DNA from: Ectopseudomonas chengduensis
GTDB taxonomy: Bacteria > Pseudomonadota > Gammaproteobacteria > Pseudomonadales > Pseudomonadaceae
Length of the DNA: 64,000 nt
Reading direction: 5' to 3'
NCBI RefSeq assembly: GCF_900102635.1
Contig: NZ_FMZQ01000012.1
Span: 62,001 to 126,000 of the forward strand
Translations under genes and position numbers: made by a program
Shown here: positions 8,381 through 16,945 of the stretch, one piece after another
Layout of the letters: every line of letters starts with the position of its first letter
Numbering within the stretch: the first letter of the stretch is position 1
The notes under the pieces: model-generated
Seen by the model: the letters and a program-made list of their open reading frames with translations, nothing else
The model's database searches: none
Told to the model about the DNA's origin: nothing

Positions 8381-8621
8381 TTCCAGGGCAACGATAAAGA
8401 TTCTTACTTAATCAAAACTGAACGAGAGGCTCTAAAACGCCACTATGCGGACATTTTCAGGGATGTAGCCTGTGGGGCCAGAGGCATGAGCGAGTAATAG
8501 GAGTATCGAGGAGCAGAACGGGTGCCGAGCTGCACGGGTGTGAGCGCCAAGAGGCAGCGCCTGGCGGGCCACCTGCTGATGCAGGTCAGCCCGCTGGGCG
8601 AGGGGTGACCATGGGTGTGGC

Positions 8622-8858
8622 TTAGTGCTCGCCCTTCATCGCGCCACTGAGGCCGAACATCAGCACCAGCAGGTTGGCATCGGGTTTGGCGGCGGGCTGC
8701 ACTTGCTTGCGCAAAGGCGCGGTGGGGCAGGGCTCTGCGGCGGTGCAGGCTTGCGCTTCCAGCACGCGTGGGCCGGGCTCCTGCCAGGCTGCGGCGGCGA
8801 TTGCCGTTACGCTGAGGGCGAGGCCCAGGAACAAACCTCGTGCTATTTCTAATTTCAT
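8622..8858 (-). CDS. small exported protein, unknown
   Basis: A 78-residue protein starting MKLEIARGLFLGLALSVTAI, a signal peptide ending near AAAA. The mature part has two cysteines (QACTAAEPCPTAP), a Pro/Ala/Lys stretch and a hydrophobic end (ANLLVLMFGLSGAMKGEH). The ATG at 8858 follows GGGGTTAGCAAA. An upstream extension to 8915 would mask the signal peptide. I do not recognise the family. The 8381-8621 interval before it holds no other gene. Confidence 0.55.
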   Translation of the reverse strand: MKLEIARGLFLGLALSVTAIAAAAWQEPGPRVLEAQACTAAEPCPTAPLRKQVQPAAKPDANLLVLMFGLSGAMKGEH

Positions 8859-9216
8859 TTTGCTAACCCCTTGAAAGCGCTGCCAAACGCTGTTCGCTAA
8901 ACCTAGATCACCCATTGCCTTGTCGTCGTCTCATGCGACGAACGGTCTTAGCGCGTAGCTGGCACCAGCCGGGGCTGTGCTGGGACACGGGCCTTGTCGG
9001 TTGGTTCAACAATGCTGCGGGTAACGTATCGACGTAACCTTAGGTGCCCGTTAAGGCCCCCTGTAACAGCCGGCCCTGGCAGTTGCAGTCGCCTGCAGCT
9101 CTGCTTGCTACCCAGCGCAAAGGTGCAAGGTAGAGCCACTTCCTGGTGGGGGTGATGCGAATGGAGCGAGGTGTTGCGGGAAAAACACTGCCGGCCCTGG
9201 GCCGGCAGTCGTTTGT
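8859..9216. other. gene-less interval with a terminator hairpin
   Basis: No credible gene on either strand. At 9189-9208 CTGCCGGCCC-TG-GGCCGGCAG forms a strong hairpin, followed on the minus strand by TGTTTTT, which should terminate the InaA gene. The rest holds nothing I can name. Confidence 0.65.
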
Positions 9217-9921
9217 TCAGGCAATAGCCGTGCCGAGGCCTTTGGCACCATCGGCGAAGATCTGGCGATAGCCCTGCAGCAGTTGCTGCCAGTCGGCGTC
9301 GGACCAGGGGCTGTGGCGTCGTAGTTGAGGCAGGTCGTGCTGAGCGGCCTGGGCGCGTGTCAGGCGGCGACGGCTTTTCTCCAGATCCAGCAGGGCAACC
9401 TGCGGCGTTTCGCCGGCAACGTTAACGAATACATGTTTGGCATACAGGCAACCGTGCTGCCAGCGCCCCAGGTGCATGCGCGCCAGAGTCGCGCCAACAA
9501 GTTGCAGCAACTCGGTGTGTACGGCTTCACCACAGGCTTCGCGGCCGCCTTTGGCGTACCAGCTTTCGATGTCCATGAAGCCTTCGAGCTCGGCGGTCAC
9601 CAGCAGGCCCCGCCAGCCCTGTTGTGGGTCGCGTTCAACGCCGCAGTAGATCAGCTTGGGAACGGGCACGCCGAGTGCGTCCAGGGCCAGCAATGCACTG
9701 CGTTCGCGCAGTACGGTCGGGCGTCCCTGTGGGTGCAGCAGGCTGCGGTAGATATGGCCGATCTGTTTCTTGGCGTAGAGCACGCCGGTTTCATCCAGCA
9801 GGCGCTGCACGCCACTTTTGCCGCCGCGGCGAGCGTTGGGCTCTTCGACCCAATCACCTTGCTGTTGCCACCAGTATTGGAATACCTGCTGAGGAATCTC
9901 GTTTGTACTGCAAAGGGCCAT
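9217..9921 (-). CDS. inaA: InaA-type lipopolysaccharide-kinase-fold protein
   Basis: A 234-residue protein of the Kdo/WaaP protein-kinase-like fold. A kinase catalytic loop is visible in HGCLYAKHVFVN (about 157-168) and a metal-binding segment in ALLDLEKSRRR (about 177-187). The N-terminal RGGKSGVQRL corresponds to the nucleotide-binding region. Family members phosphorylate sugars in the LPS inner core or respond to weak acids; the substrate here cannot be read from sequence. Monocistronic, with the terminator at 9189-9208. Confidence 0.8.
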   Translation of the reverse strand: MALCSTNEIPQQVFQYWWQQQGDWVEEPNARRGGKSGVQRLLDETGVLYAKKQIGHIYRSLLHPQGRPTVLRERSALLALDALGVPVPKLIYCGVERDPQQGWRGLLVTAELEGFMDIESWYAKGGREACGEAVHTELLQLVGATLARMHLGRWQHGCLYAKHVFVNVAGETPQVALLDLEKSRRRLTRAQAAQHDLPQLRRHSPWSDADWQQLLQGYRQIFADGAKGLGTAIA

Positions 9922-10148
9922 ATTTTTGTTCTTCTATTGGAGGTGTGCGCAGCACTCGTCTCGTGAACGGGGACTACGTCGTTCAGGGTTGTAACAAAAC
10001 ATAAGCAAACAACGTTCCCGAGTCCATCGGTAATGTCATCGGATTTTTCGGCCTGTATCGCTTTTCGTCGGGCATAAAAAATTTCCGGGAGAAATTTTTA
10101 ACGTCGCGTAGCGACGGCCCTCAGGGTGGCCGCCATGGATGGCAGGCC

Positions 10149-10180
10149 AAAAAAAACCCCGCGACTGGCGCGGGGTTCTT
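10149..10180 (-). terminator. terminator of groES-groEL
   Basis: On the minus strand AACCCCGCGCC-AGT-CGCGGGGTT is followed by TTTTTT, 25-55 bases past the groEL stop. A separate AT-rich inverted repeat, AAAAATTTC-CGGGA-GAAATTTTT, lies beyond it at 10077-10099. Confidence 0.93.
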
Positions 10181-10204
10181 GGTACTGCTAAGGAGCCGGG
10201 TGGC

Positions 10205-11851
10205 TTACATCATGCCGCCCATGCCACCCATACCGCCCATGCCACCCATATCAGGCATGGAAGGAGCCTTGTCGTCAGCCGCTTCGGCAACCATGGCCTC
10301 GGTGGTGATCATCAGGCCGCCGATGGAAGCAGCAGCTTGCAGGGCCGAACGGGTGACCTTGGCCGGGTCGAGAATACCCATCTCGATCATGTCGCCGTAG
10401 GTGTCGGTCGCGGCGTTGAAGCCGAAGTTGCCCGAACCCTGCTTGACCTTGTCGACCACTACGCTCGGCTCGCCGCCGGCGTTGGCAACGATCTGACGCA
10501 GCGGCGCTTCTACAGCGCGACGCAGCAGAGCGATACCGACGTTCTGGTCTTCGTTGTCGCCTTTCAGCTCGTCGATTGCCAGCAGAGCGCGCACCAGGGC
10601 CACGCCACCGCCAGGTACCACGCCTTCTTCCACGGCAGCGCGGGTAGCGTGCAGGGCGTCTTCAACGCGGGCTTTCTTCTCTTTCATCTCGACTTCGGTG
10701 GCAGCGCCAACCTTGATCACGGCAACACCGCCAGCCAGTTTGGCCAGACGCTCTTGCAGCTTCTCTTTGTCGTAGTCGGAAGAGGTTTCTTCGACCTGCT
10801 TGCGGATCTGTGCAACGCGGGCTTCGATGTCGACCTGGGCACCAGCACCATCGATGATGGTGGTGTTGTCCTTGTTCAGCACGACGCGCTTGGCGTTACC
10901 CAGGTGCTCCAGAGTGGCGCTTTCCAGGGACAGGCCAACTTCTTCGGAGATCACGGTACCGCCGGTGAGGATGGCGATGTCCTGCAGCATGGCCTTGCGG
11001 CGGTCGCCGAAGCCCGGAGCCTTGACGGCAGCGACTTTGACGATGCCACGCATGTTGTTGACGACCAGGGTAGCCAGGGCTTCGCCTTCGACGTCTTCAG
11101 CCACGATCAGCAGCGGACGGCCAGCCTTGGCAACGGCTTCCAGCACCGGCAGCAGTTCGCGGATGTTACTGATCTTCTTGTCGACCAGCAGCAGCAGCGG
11201 GCCTTCCAGCTCGGCAACCATGGTGTCCGGCTTGTTGATGAAGTACGGCGACAGGTAGCCACGGTCGAACTGCATGCCTTCTACGACGGACAGTTCGTTT
11301 TCCAGGCCCGAGCCTTCTTCAACGGTGATGACGCCTTCTTTACCGACCTTTTCCATGGCTTCGGCGATGATGTCACCGATGGAGCTGTCGGAGTTGGCGG
11401 AGATGGTGCCGACCTGGGCGATGGCCTTGGTGTCGGTGCACGGCTTGGCCAGTTCTTTCAGTTGGGCAACGATGGCGATGGTGGCCTTGTCGATGCCGCG
11501 CTTCAGATCCATCGGGTTCATACCGGCAGCGACGGACTTCAGGCCTTCGTTGACGATGGCTTGAGCCAGAACGGTAGCGGTGGTGGTGCCGTCACCAGCA
11601 GCGTCGTTGGCCTTGGACGCAACGTCCTTGACCAGTTGGGCGCCCATGTTTTCGAAGGCGTCTTTCAGTTCGATTTCCTTGGCAACCGACACACCGTCTT
11701 TGGTGATGGTCGGGGCGCCGAAGGATTTGGCCAGCACCACGTTACGGCCTTTCGGGCCGAGGGTGGCTTTGACGGCGTCGGCCAGTACGTTGACGCCAAT
11801 GAGCATTTTCTTGCGGGCGGAATCGCCAAACTTGACTTCTTTAGCAGCCAT
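10205..11851 (-). CDS. groEL: chaperonin GroEL (Hsp60)
   Basis: A 548-residue subunit of the ATP-driven folding chamber. It starts MAAKEVKFGDSARKKMLIGV, contains the nucleotide-site GDGTTTATVLAQ (about 86-97) and ends in the GGM-repeat tail MGGMGGMGGMGGMM. It is the second gene of groES-groEL, 48 bases after groES, and is under the sigma-32 promoter at 12343-12370. Length is exactly that expected. Confidence 0.99.
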   Translation of the reverse strand: MAAKEVKFGDSARKKMLIGVNVLADAVKATLGPKGRNVVLAKSFGAPTITKDGVSVAKEIELKDAFENMGAQLVKDVASKANDAAGDGTTTATVLAQAIVNEGLKSVAAGMNPMDLKRGIDKATIAIVAQLKELAKPCTDTKAIAQVGTISANSDSSIGDIIAEAMEKVGKEGVITVEEGSGLENELSVVEGMQFDRGYLSPYFINKPDTMVAELEGPLLLLVDKKISNIRELLPVLEAVAKAGRPLLIVAEDVEGEALATLVVNNMRGIVKVAAVKAPGFGDRRKAMLQDIAILTGGTVISEEVGLSLESATLEHLGNAKRVVLNKDNTTIIDGAGAQVDIEARVAQIRKQVEETSSDYDKEKLQERLAKLAGGVAVIKVGAATEVEMKEKKARVEDALHATRAAVEEGVVPGGGVALVRALLAIDELKGDNEDQNVGIALLRRAVEAPLRQIVANAGGEPSVVVDKVKQGSGNFGFNAATDTYGDMIEMGILDPAKVTRSALQAAASIGGLMITTEAMVAEAADDKAPSMPDMGGMGGMGGMGGMM

Positions 11852-11899
11852 GTTGATCAGTCCTCAAATTCTTGAAGGTTAAACGGAGATTCGTGGGAA

Positions 11900-12193
11900 T
11901 CAGGCTTCGACGACAGCGAGGATTTCGTTCTCGCCCATTACCAGCAGGTCTTCGCCGTCGACTTTGACGGTGTTGCTGCCGGAGTACGGGCCGAATACCA
12001 CCTTGTCACCGACCTTGACGGCCAGCGGACGGACTTCGCCGTTATCCAGAACCTTACCGGTACCGACGGCAACGACTTCACCCTGGTTCGGCTTCTCGGC
12101 GGCCGAACCCGGCAGCACGATGCCGCCTGCGGTTTTGGTCTCTTCTTCGCTGCGACGGATCACGACGCGGTCATGCAGAGGACGAAGCTTCAT
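11900..12193 (-). CDS. groES: co-chaperonin GroES
   Basis: A 97-residue lid protein of the GroEL chamber. It begins MKLRPLHDRVVIRRSEEETK; the mobile loop TAGGIVLPGSAAEKP (21-35) and the roof loop are intact. It has a strong ribosome site (AGGAGAGATC) and precedes groEL. The leader runs about 140 bases back to a heat-shock promoter. Confidence 0.99.
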   Translation of the reverse strand: MKLRPLHDRVVIRRSEEETKTAGGIVLPGSAAEKPNQGEVVAVGTGKVLDNGEVRPLAVKVGDKVVFGPYSGSNTVKVDGEDLLVMGENEILAVVEA

Positions 12194-12342
12194 TGTCGAT
12201 CTCTCCTAACAATTGAATGGCCAACTTGCCGACTCTTGAATGGTCGGCGGGTTTGTAAAATCCGGCGAGGCCGGGCGCGGCACGCTGGGCGCACCGCGAA
12301 AGTCGGACTGCCTCAGCGGGCAGGCACCTTGCGGTGACTGCT

Positions 12343-12370
12343 ACATGTGGGCGAGCAAGGGTATTTCAAG
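12343..12370 (-). promoter_or_regulatory. sigma-32 heat-shock promoter of groES-groEL
   Basis: On the minus strand CTTGAAA (12370-12364), a 13-base spacer and CCACATGT (12350-12343) match the heat-shock consensus CTTGAAA-N13-CCCCATnT with one mismatch. Predicted leader is about 140 bases. No CIRCE element is present. Confidence 0.8.
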
Positions 12371-12443
12371 GGGCGGGGATGAAATTTTTTGCGTTTCAGA
12401 GGGGGCAGCACTCGCGGTAAGCACCGCAGCCTGACGACTTTGC

Positions 12444-12502
12444 GTAGGAGCCGGCTTGTCGGCGATCAGCCAGAGAGAGATCGCCGGCAAGCCGGCTCCT
12501 AC
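12444..12502. repeat. REP-type palindrome
   Basis: GTAGGAGCCGGCTTGTCGGC and its inverted partner GCCGGCAAGCCGGCTCCTAC flank GATCAGCCAGAGAGAGATC. Same family as 18-75. It separates the groES promoter from fxsA. Confidence 0.9.
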
Positions 12503-12516
12503 AGGTGCTGTAGGGA

Positions 12517-12966
12517 TCAGTCTCGGCGCTCGTACTCGCCTTCGAGCACGTTGGGGTTGGTCTTGCCGGTGCGGGCGGCCTGGTCATCGAAGAAGGCGCG
12601 CTGACGCAGGGCCTGCTCCTCGGCGCGGCGGCGGATCTTGCCCACCAGCAGGCGGCGGGTGAAGGGAAGCAGGCAGAGCACGCCGAAGATGTCGCTGATG
12701 AAACCCGGCAGCAGCAGCAGGCCACCGCCGACGGCGATCAGCAGGCCTTCGAGCATTTCCTGCTCGGGCAGCTCACCACGCGAGAGTTTTTCGCGGGCGC
12801 GCCAGGCAGTGGCCACCCCGGCGACGCGCAGCAGCACGCTGCCGAGAACCGCGGTACCGATCACCAGCATCAGCGTGGGCAGCACGCCTATGGCGCTGCC
12901 GACCTTGATCAGCAGGGCCAGCTCGATGATGGGAAAGAGCAGAAAGAGGAACAGAAACACGCGCAT
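12517..12966 (-). CDS. fxsA: FxsA family membrane protein
   Basis: A 149-residue inner-membrane protein with a hydrophobic N-terminus (MRVFLFLFLLFPIIELALLI), a second helix (VLPTLMLVIGTAVLGSVLL) and a third (GLLIAVGGGLLLLPGFISD), then a charged cytoplasmic tail. The GxxLLLPGFxSD segment is diagnostic of FxsA, known for suppressing F exclusion of phage T7. Often found near groES-groEL, as here. Confidence 0.9.
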   Translation of the reverse strand: MRVFLFLFLLFPIIELALLIKVGSAIGVLPTLMLVIGTAVLGSVLLRVAGVATAWRAREKLSRGELPEQEMLEGLLIAVGGGLLLLPGFISDIFGVLCLLPFTRRLLVGKIRRRAEEQALRQRAFFDDQAARTGKTNPNVLEGEYERRD

Positions 12967-13033
12967 GAGTCGAAGTGTCCTTGGCGGAAGACGGGCTTCC
13001 CGTAGAAGTTAAATATGGCGTTTCGCGCTTAAT

Positions 13034-13768
13034 TCAAGCTGAAGACTCGCCATTGGTCGGCCAGCTCTCGGCTCTGGCCAGTTGCACCAGCGCCTGGCGC
13101 ACGGCGCCGGGATTGCTGCAGGGTGCGGGAAAGGGCAGCCAGTACAGGCTCTGGCCGATGCGCAGATGAAAACCTTCACTGTCGACACCGGCCATCTGCG
13201 CGGGTTCGTGTTGCGGCAGGCCGGCCAGTTCGACGTAATGGGCGATGGCGCTGGCGTGGTCGTCGTTCATGTGCTCGACCATGCTCGCTTCGCTGCCGTC
13301 CGCCGCGAAAGGATTGGCCAGGGCCACCTGGTCGAGCCAGTGAATGGCGCCGAAGCCGCCGATGAAGCGCCAGCGCACCGGCTCCAGCCGCCAAAAATCG
13401 AAATCATGCGCCCGATGGTAGTCGCGCGATTGGGGGAAAAAGCGGTAATAACGCTGTGCGGCCGCTTCGATTTCGTCCTCGTCACGCAACTGTCGTGCTT
13501 CGGCGAGCAAAGTGAGGCGGCCGACCGCCTGCACATCCTCTGCGCCACGTTCGCCGACCAATAGCGAACATTTGGCGTCCTGCCCGAGATTATGGGTGTG
13601 CTGGGCGATGCGGCTGATCAGGATCAGTGGGCGACCCTCGGCGTCCAGGCAGTAGGGCACCACCGATCCGAAAGGGAAACCCGGCATGGCCTTGGAGTGG
13701 GTGCTGAGCACGCCACGGTATTCCTTGAGCAGCAATTCTCGTGCATGCTTGCCGGCTTTAACGCTCAC
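13034..13768 (-). CDS. HugZ-like / pyridoxamine-phosphate-oxidase-fold protein
   Basis: A 244-residue protein with an N-terminal FMN-binding split barrel (about 12-150, PFGSVVPYCLDAEGRPLILI, then HTHNLGQDAKCSLLV) and a C-terminal DUF2470 domain with HMNDDHASAI (about 165-174). This arrangement occurs in HugZ haem-utilisation proteins and in general flavin-dependent oxidoreductases. Without neighbouring haem genes I would not assign haem degradation. Confidence 0.85.
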   Translation of the reverse strand: MSVKAGKHARELLLKEYRGVLSTHSKAMPGFPFGSVVPYCLDAEGRPLILISRIAQHTHNLGQDAKCSLLVGERGAEDVQAVGRLTLLAEARQLRDEDEIEAAAQRYYRFFPQSRDYHRAHDFDFWRLEPVRWRFIGGFGAIHWLDQVALANPFAADGSEASMVEHMNDDHASAIAHYVELAGLPQHEPAQMAGVDSEGFHLRIGQSLYWLPFPAPCSNPGAVRQALVQLARAESWPTNGESSA

Positions 13769-13796
13769 CTATATGGCTCCTCGCAAAGAATCCGTA

Positions 13797-13952
13797 GGAA
13801 CCTGTTCACGGTCAGCTGCGCGTCGGCGCTACTGCGTTAAAAACAGGCTCGGAATGCTCATTTACAACTCGTAAAGTCGTGCGCGACTCCGAGCGTTCCT
13901 CGCCTGTTTTTGCCTTGTATCGCTCTAGCTCGCAAGACCGCGAACAGATTCC
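13797..13952. repeat. 156-base imperfect palindrome
   Basis: The left arm starts GGAACCTGTTCACGGTC and runs to AAAAACAGGCTCGGAATGCTC. The right arm, reversed, starts GGAATCTGTTCGCGGTC and ends AAAAACAGGCGAGGAACGCTC. Arms are about 63 bases, imperfect in the middle, around ATTTACAACTCGTAAAGTCG. I recall similar elements dispersed in Pseudomonas. It lies between divergent hugZ-like and SDR genes. Confidence 0.8.
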
Positions 13953-14035
13953 CAATAAACGGACAGACGCCCTAGCATAGCGGTTAGCGGGCATCAGCGG
14001 GGTCGGTAAATGCTGCACCTTGAGGGGATAAAGCG

Positions 14036-14794
14036 ATGCAACTGAAAGACAAAGTCATCATCATCACTGGCGGTTGCCAGGGACTGGGCCGCGCCATGGG
14101 TGAGTACCTGGCGGCCAAGGGCGCCAAGCTGGCACTGGTCGACCTGAACCAGGAAAAACTCGACGAAGCCGTGGCTGCCTGCAAGGCCGCCGGTGGCGAT
14201 GCCCGCAGCTACCTGTGCAACGTCGCCGATGAAGAGCAGGTGACCCATATGGTCGCCCAGGTGGCCGATGACTTCGGCGCCATCAACGGTCTGGTCAACA
14301 ACGCCGGCATCCTGCGCGATGGCCTGACCATCCGCGTGAAAGATGGCGAAATGACCAAGATGAGCCTGGCGCAGTGGCAGGCGGTGATCGATGTCAACCT
14401 GACCGGCGTGTTCCTCTGCACCCGTGAAGTGGCGGCGAAGATGATTGAGCTGGGCAACCAGGGCGCCATCGTCAACATTTCCTCGATCTCCCGTGCCGGC
14501 AACATGGGCCAGGCCAACTACTCCGCAGCCAAGGCGGGCGTGGCTGCCGACACCGTGGTCTGGGCCAAGGAACTGGCGCGTTACGGCATCCGCGTCGCGG
14601 GTGTGGCGCCGGGCTTCATCGAAACCGAAATGACCGGCAGCATGAAGCCGGAAGCGCTGGAGAAGATGACTTCGGGCATTCCGCTCAAGCGCATGGGCAA
14701 GCCGGCCGAGATCGCCCATTCGGTGGCCTACATTCTGGAAAACGACTACTACACGGGTCGCATTCTGGAGCTGGACGGCGGCCTGCGTCTGTAA
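14036..14794 (+). CDS. SDR-family oxidoreductase (FabG-like)
   Basis: A 252-residue short-chain dehydrogenase. It has the cofactor motif TGGCQGLG (11-18), NNAG (about 88-91), the catalytic Ser in NISSIS and the YxxxK pair in YSAAK. Asp at VDLNQEK suggests NADH preference. It resembles 3-oxoacyl-ACP reductase but is not in a fatty-acid operon, so its substrate is open. A terminator follows at 14813. Confidence 0.88.
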   Translation: MQLKDKVIIITGGCQGLGRAMGEYLAAKGAKLALVDLNQEKLDEAVAACKAAGGDARSYLCNVADEEQVTHMVAQVADDFGAINGLVNNAGILRDGLTIRVKDGEMTKMSLAQWQAVIDVNLTGVFLCTREVAAKMIELGNQGAIVNISSISRAGNMGQANYSAAKAGVAADTVVWAKELARYGIRVAGVAPGFIETEMTGSMKPEALEKMTSGIPLKRMGKPAEIAHSVAYILENDYYTGRILELDGGLRL

Positions 14795-14812
14795 TCCGCC
14801 AGGCCTGAACGC

Positions 14813-14842
14813 AAAACGCCCCGACTGGTTCGGGGCGTTTTT
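14813..14842 (+). terminator. terminator after the SDR gene
   Basis: AAAACGCCCCGA-CTGG-TTCGGGGCGTTTTT, about 20 bases past the stop codon. Confidence 0.92.
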
Positions 14843-14872
14843 GTTTGTGGCGGTGCCGTGTATCGCGAACCC

Positions 14873-14938
14873 GTAGCCCGGATGTAATCCGGGAATGGTC
14901 ATATCCCGTAAACCCGCCCCGGATTGCATCCGGGCTAC
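14873..14938. repeat. GTAGCCCGGATG palindrome
   Basis: GTAGCCCGGATGTAATCCGG and its inverted partner CCGGATTGCATCCGGGCTAC, separated by about 25 bases. Same family as 61378-61436. It lies between the convergent SDR and ispB genes. Confidence 0.88.
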
Positions 14939-14958
14939 CTGTCTCGATTTCGTCGGGC

Positions 14959-15927
14959 TTAGTGCGTGCGCGCCACGGCGAAACGGCTCAGCTCGATCAG
15001 TGCATCGCGATATTCGCCGGCCGGCAGCACTTCCAGGCAGGCAATGGCGCGTTCGGCGTAGTCGCGGGCGAGTTGTGCGGTGTACTCCAGAGCGCCAGCG
15101 GCATCCACGGCGGCGCGGATGCTTTCCAGGTCTTCGATACCGCCTTTCTGAATCGCGCGGCGTACCAAGGCGGCCTGTTCCTCGGTGCCTTCACGCATGG
15201 TGTAGATCAGTGGCAGGGTCGGTTTGCCTTCGGCCAGGTCGTCGCCGACGTTCTTGCCCAGCTCGACCGCATCGCCCTTGTAGTCGAGCAGATCGTCGAC
15301 CAGCTGGAAGGCGATACCCAGGTGGTCGCCGAAGGTACGCAGGGCTTCGCGCTGCGCCTCGTTGGCGCCGGCCAGGGCGGCGGCACTGTGGGTCGAGGCC
15401 TCGAACAGCATCGCGGTCTTGCCGCGAATGACTTCCATATAGGTCTCTTCCGTGGTGCTGGCGTCGCGCACCTTGGACAGCTGCAGCACTTCGCCTTCGG
15501 CGATCACGCGGGTAGCGTGGGAGAGAATCTTCATCACCGGCATGGAGCCGAGCTCGACCATCATTTCGAACGAGCGTGAATAAAGGAAGTCGCCCACCAG
15601 CACGCTCGGTGCGTTGCCCCACTGGGCGTTGGCGGTGCTACGCCCGCGGCGCATGTCGGACATGTCGACCACATCGTCATGCAGCAGGGTGGCGGTGTGC
15701 AGAAACTCGATGGTGGCGGCCAGCAGGCGTAGGTCGTCGGCCTGGTAGCCCAGCGCGCGACCGCTGAGCAGCACCAGCAACGGGCGCAGACGTTTGCCAC
15801 CAGCGGAGATGATATAGTCGCCGATCTTTTCCACCAGCGGCACGCGGGAAACCACCTGTTGGCGAATGATGCCATCGACGGCGGTGAAATCGTCCGCTAC
15901 CACGCGGTAGAAAGCCTGGGGTTGCAT
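14959..15927 (-). CDS. ispB: octaprenyl (polyprenyl) diphosphate synthase
   Basis: A 322-residue trans-isoprenyl diphosphate synthase that elongates farnesyl diphosphate to make the ubiquinone side chain. It has GGKRLRP (43-49), the first Asp-rich motif DDVVD (84-88) and the second DDLLD (211-215). It diverges from rplU-rpmA-obgE, the usual gammaproteobacterial arrangement. Confidence 0.97.
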   Translation of the reverse strand: MQPQAFYRVVADDFTAVDGIIRQQVVSRVPLVEKIGDYIISAGGKRLRPLLVLLSGRALGYQADDLRLLAATIEFLHTATLLHDDVVDMSDMRRGRSTANAQWGNAPSVLVGDFLYSRSFEMMVELGSMPVMKILSHATRVIAEGEVLQLSKVRDASTTEETYMEVIRGKTAMLFEASTHSAAALAGANEAQREALRTFGDHLGIAFQLVDDLLDYKGDAVELGKNVGDDLAEGKPTLPLIYTMREGTEEQAALVRRAIQKGGIEDLESIRAAVDAAGALEYTAQLARDYAERAIACLEVLPAGEYRDALIELSRFAVARTH

Positions 15928-16006
15928 CGGCGACTGGTGCTCCTTTGAGGTTGCGCGGCATGCTAGGTGGCGGGGTAGGGGCTGTCAAGGCAAGCACTGA
16001 CGCCCC

Positions 16007-16035
16007 TTGCGAAGCGTTCGGCGCTTGCGTACAAT
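16007..16035 (+). promoter_or_regulatory. sigma-70 promoter of rplU-rpmA
   Basis: TTGCGA, 17 bases, TACAAT. The spacing is ideal and start of transcription would fall about 130 bases before rplU. It lies in the ispB/rplU divergent region. Confidence 0.7.
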
Positions 16036-16173
16036 CGCGCACCCTGAACTTCCCCCTGGGCATTTCCCTGCCTTACGCAATTGCAAGGGTGTCACTTCCG
16101 GCCCCAAGCAGCCATGCCAGCCAATAACGACTTTTCTAAAGCGCTGGGTGAGCAGGATCAACGGAGATTTACC

Positions 16174-16485
16174 ATGTACGCAGTAATTGTTACTGGTGGC
16201 AAGCAATACAAAGTCACCGAAGGCGAATTCCTCAAGATCGAGAAGCTCGAAGTCGCTACCGGCGAAGCCGTGACTTTCGATCGCGTTCTGCTGATCGGCA
16301 ATGGCGACGACGTTCAGATCGGCGCTCCGGTCGTAGACGGCGCTAAAGTGGTTGCCGAAGTCGTGTCGCAAGGCCGTCACGATAAAGTGCGTATCATCAA
16401 GTTCCGCCGTCGTAAGCACCACATGAAGCGTCAGGGCCACCGTCAGTGGTTCACTGAGATCAAAATCACCGGTATCCAGGCCTGA
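16174..16485 (+). CDS. rplU: 50S ribosomal protein L21
   Basis: A 103-residue large-subunit protein starting MYAVIVTGGKQYKVTEGEFL with the KFRRRKHHMKRQGHRQ RNA-binding segment near the C-terminus. The ATG at 16174 follows CGGAGATTTACC. The open frame begins earlier but the upstream part is not conserved-looking. It is followed 36 bases later by rpmA. Confidence 0.99.
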   Translation: MYAVIVTGGKQYKVTEGEFLKIEKLEVATGEAVTFDRVLLIGNGDDVQIGAPVVDGAKVVAEVVSQGRHDKVRIIKFRRRKHHMKRQGHRQWFTEIKITGIQA

Positions 16486-16521
16486 TTCGTCGGCCCCGAT
16501 CCTTTATAGGAGTATTGACTC

Positions 16522-16779
16522 ATGGCACACAAAAAAGCTGGCGGTTCTACCCGTAACGGCCGCGATTCCGAAAGTAAACGCCTTGGCGTGAAAATGTATG
16601 GTGGTCAGGTCATCAAGGCCGGCAACATCATCGTTCGTCAGCGCGGCACCGAGTTCCATGCCGGTTTCGGCGTGGGCATGGGCAAAGACCACACCCTCTT
16701 CGCTAAAGTCGAAGGCGTGGTCAAGTTCGAAGTGAAGGGCGCTTTCGGCCGTCGCTACGTGAGCGTCGTTCAGGCCTAA
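16522..16779 (+). CDS. rpmA: 50S ribosomal protein L27
   Basis: An 85-residue ribosomal protein whose N-terminal tail reaches the peptidyl-transferase centre. Begins MAHKKAGGSTRNGRDSESKR with no cleavable extension, as usual in Proteobacteria. Co-transcribed with rplU and followed by a terminator. Confidence 0.99.
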   Translation: MAHKKAGGSTRNGRDSESKRLGVKMYGGQVIKAGNIIVRQRGTEFHAGFGVGMGKDHTLFAKVEGVVKFEVKGAFGRRYVSVVQA

Positions 16780-16794
16780 TCGCCTACGCGCTGG

Positions 16795-16825
16795 AAAAGC
16801 CCTGTCCGTAGGACGGGGCTTTTTT
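16795..16825 (+). terminator. terminator after rpmA
   Basis: AAAAGCCCTGTCC-GTA-GGACGGGGCTTTTTT, 15 bases past the stop. Confidence 0.93.
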
Positions 16826-16945
16826 GTTTCTGTATCCTTGGGTTCTTGCCCGATCACCCGTAACGCCACGCTGTTTGCGTGGGGTCATCCGGCAAGGGCC
16901 TTTACGTTGTTCTGTTGACCCGCAGCGCTTGCGGGAGGCGTATCC

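Noticed and set aside
8948..9139. A 63-codon minus-strand frame upstream of the InaA terminator
   Set aside because: No ribosome site, no conserved features.
10139..11875. A 578-codon plus-strand frame opposite groEL
   Set aside because: Shadow of groEL, with Gly/His/Asp-rich low-information translation.
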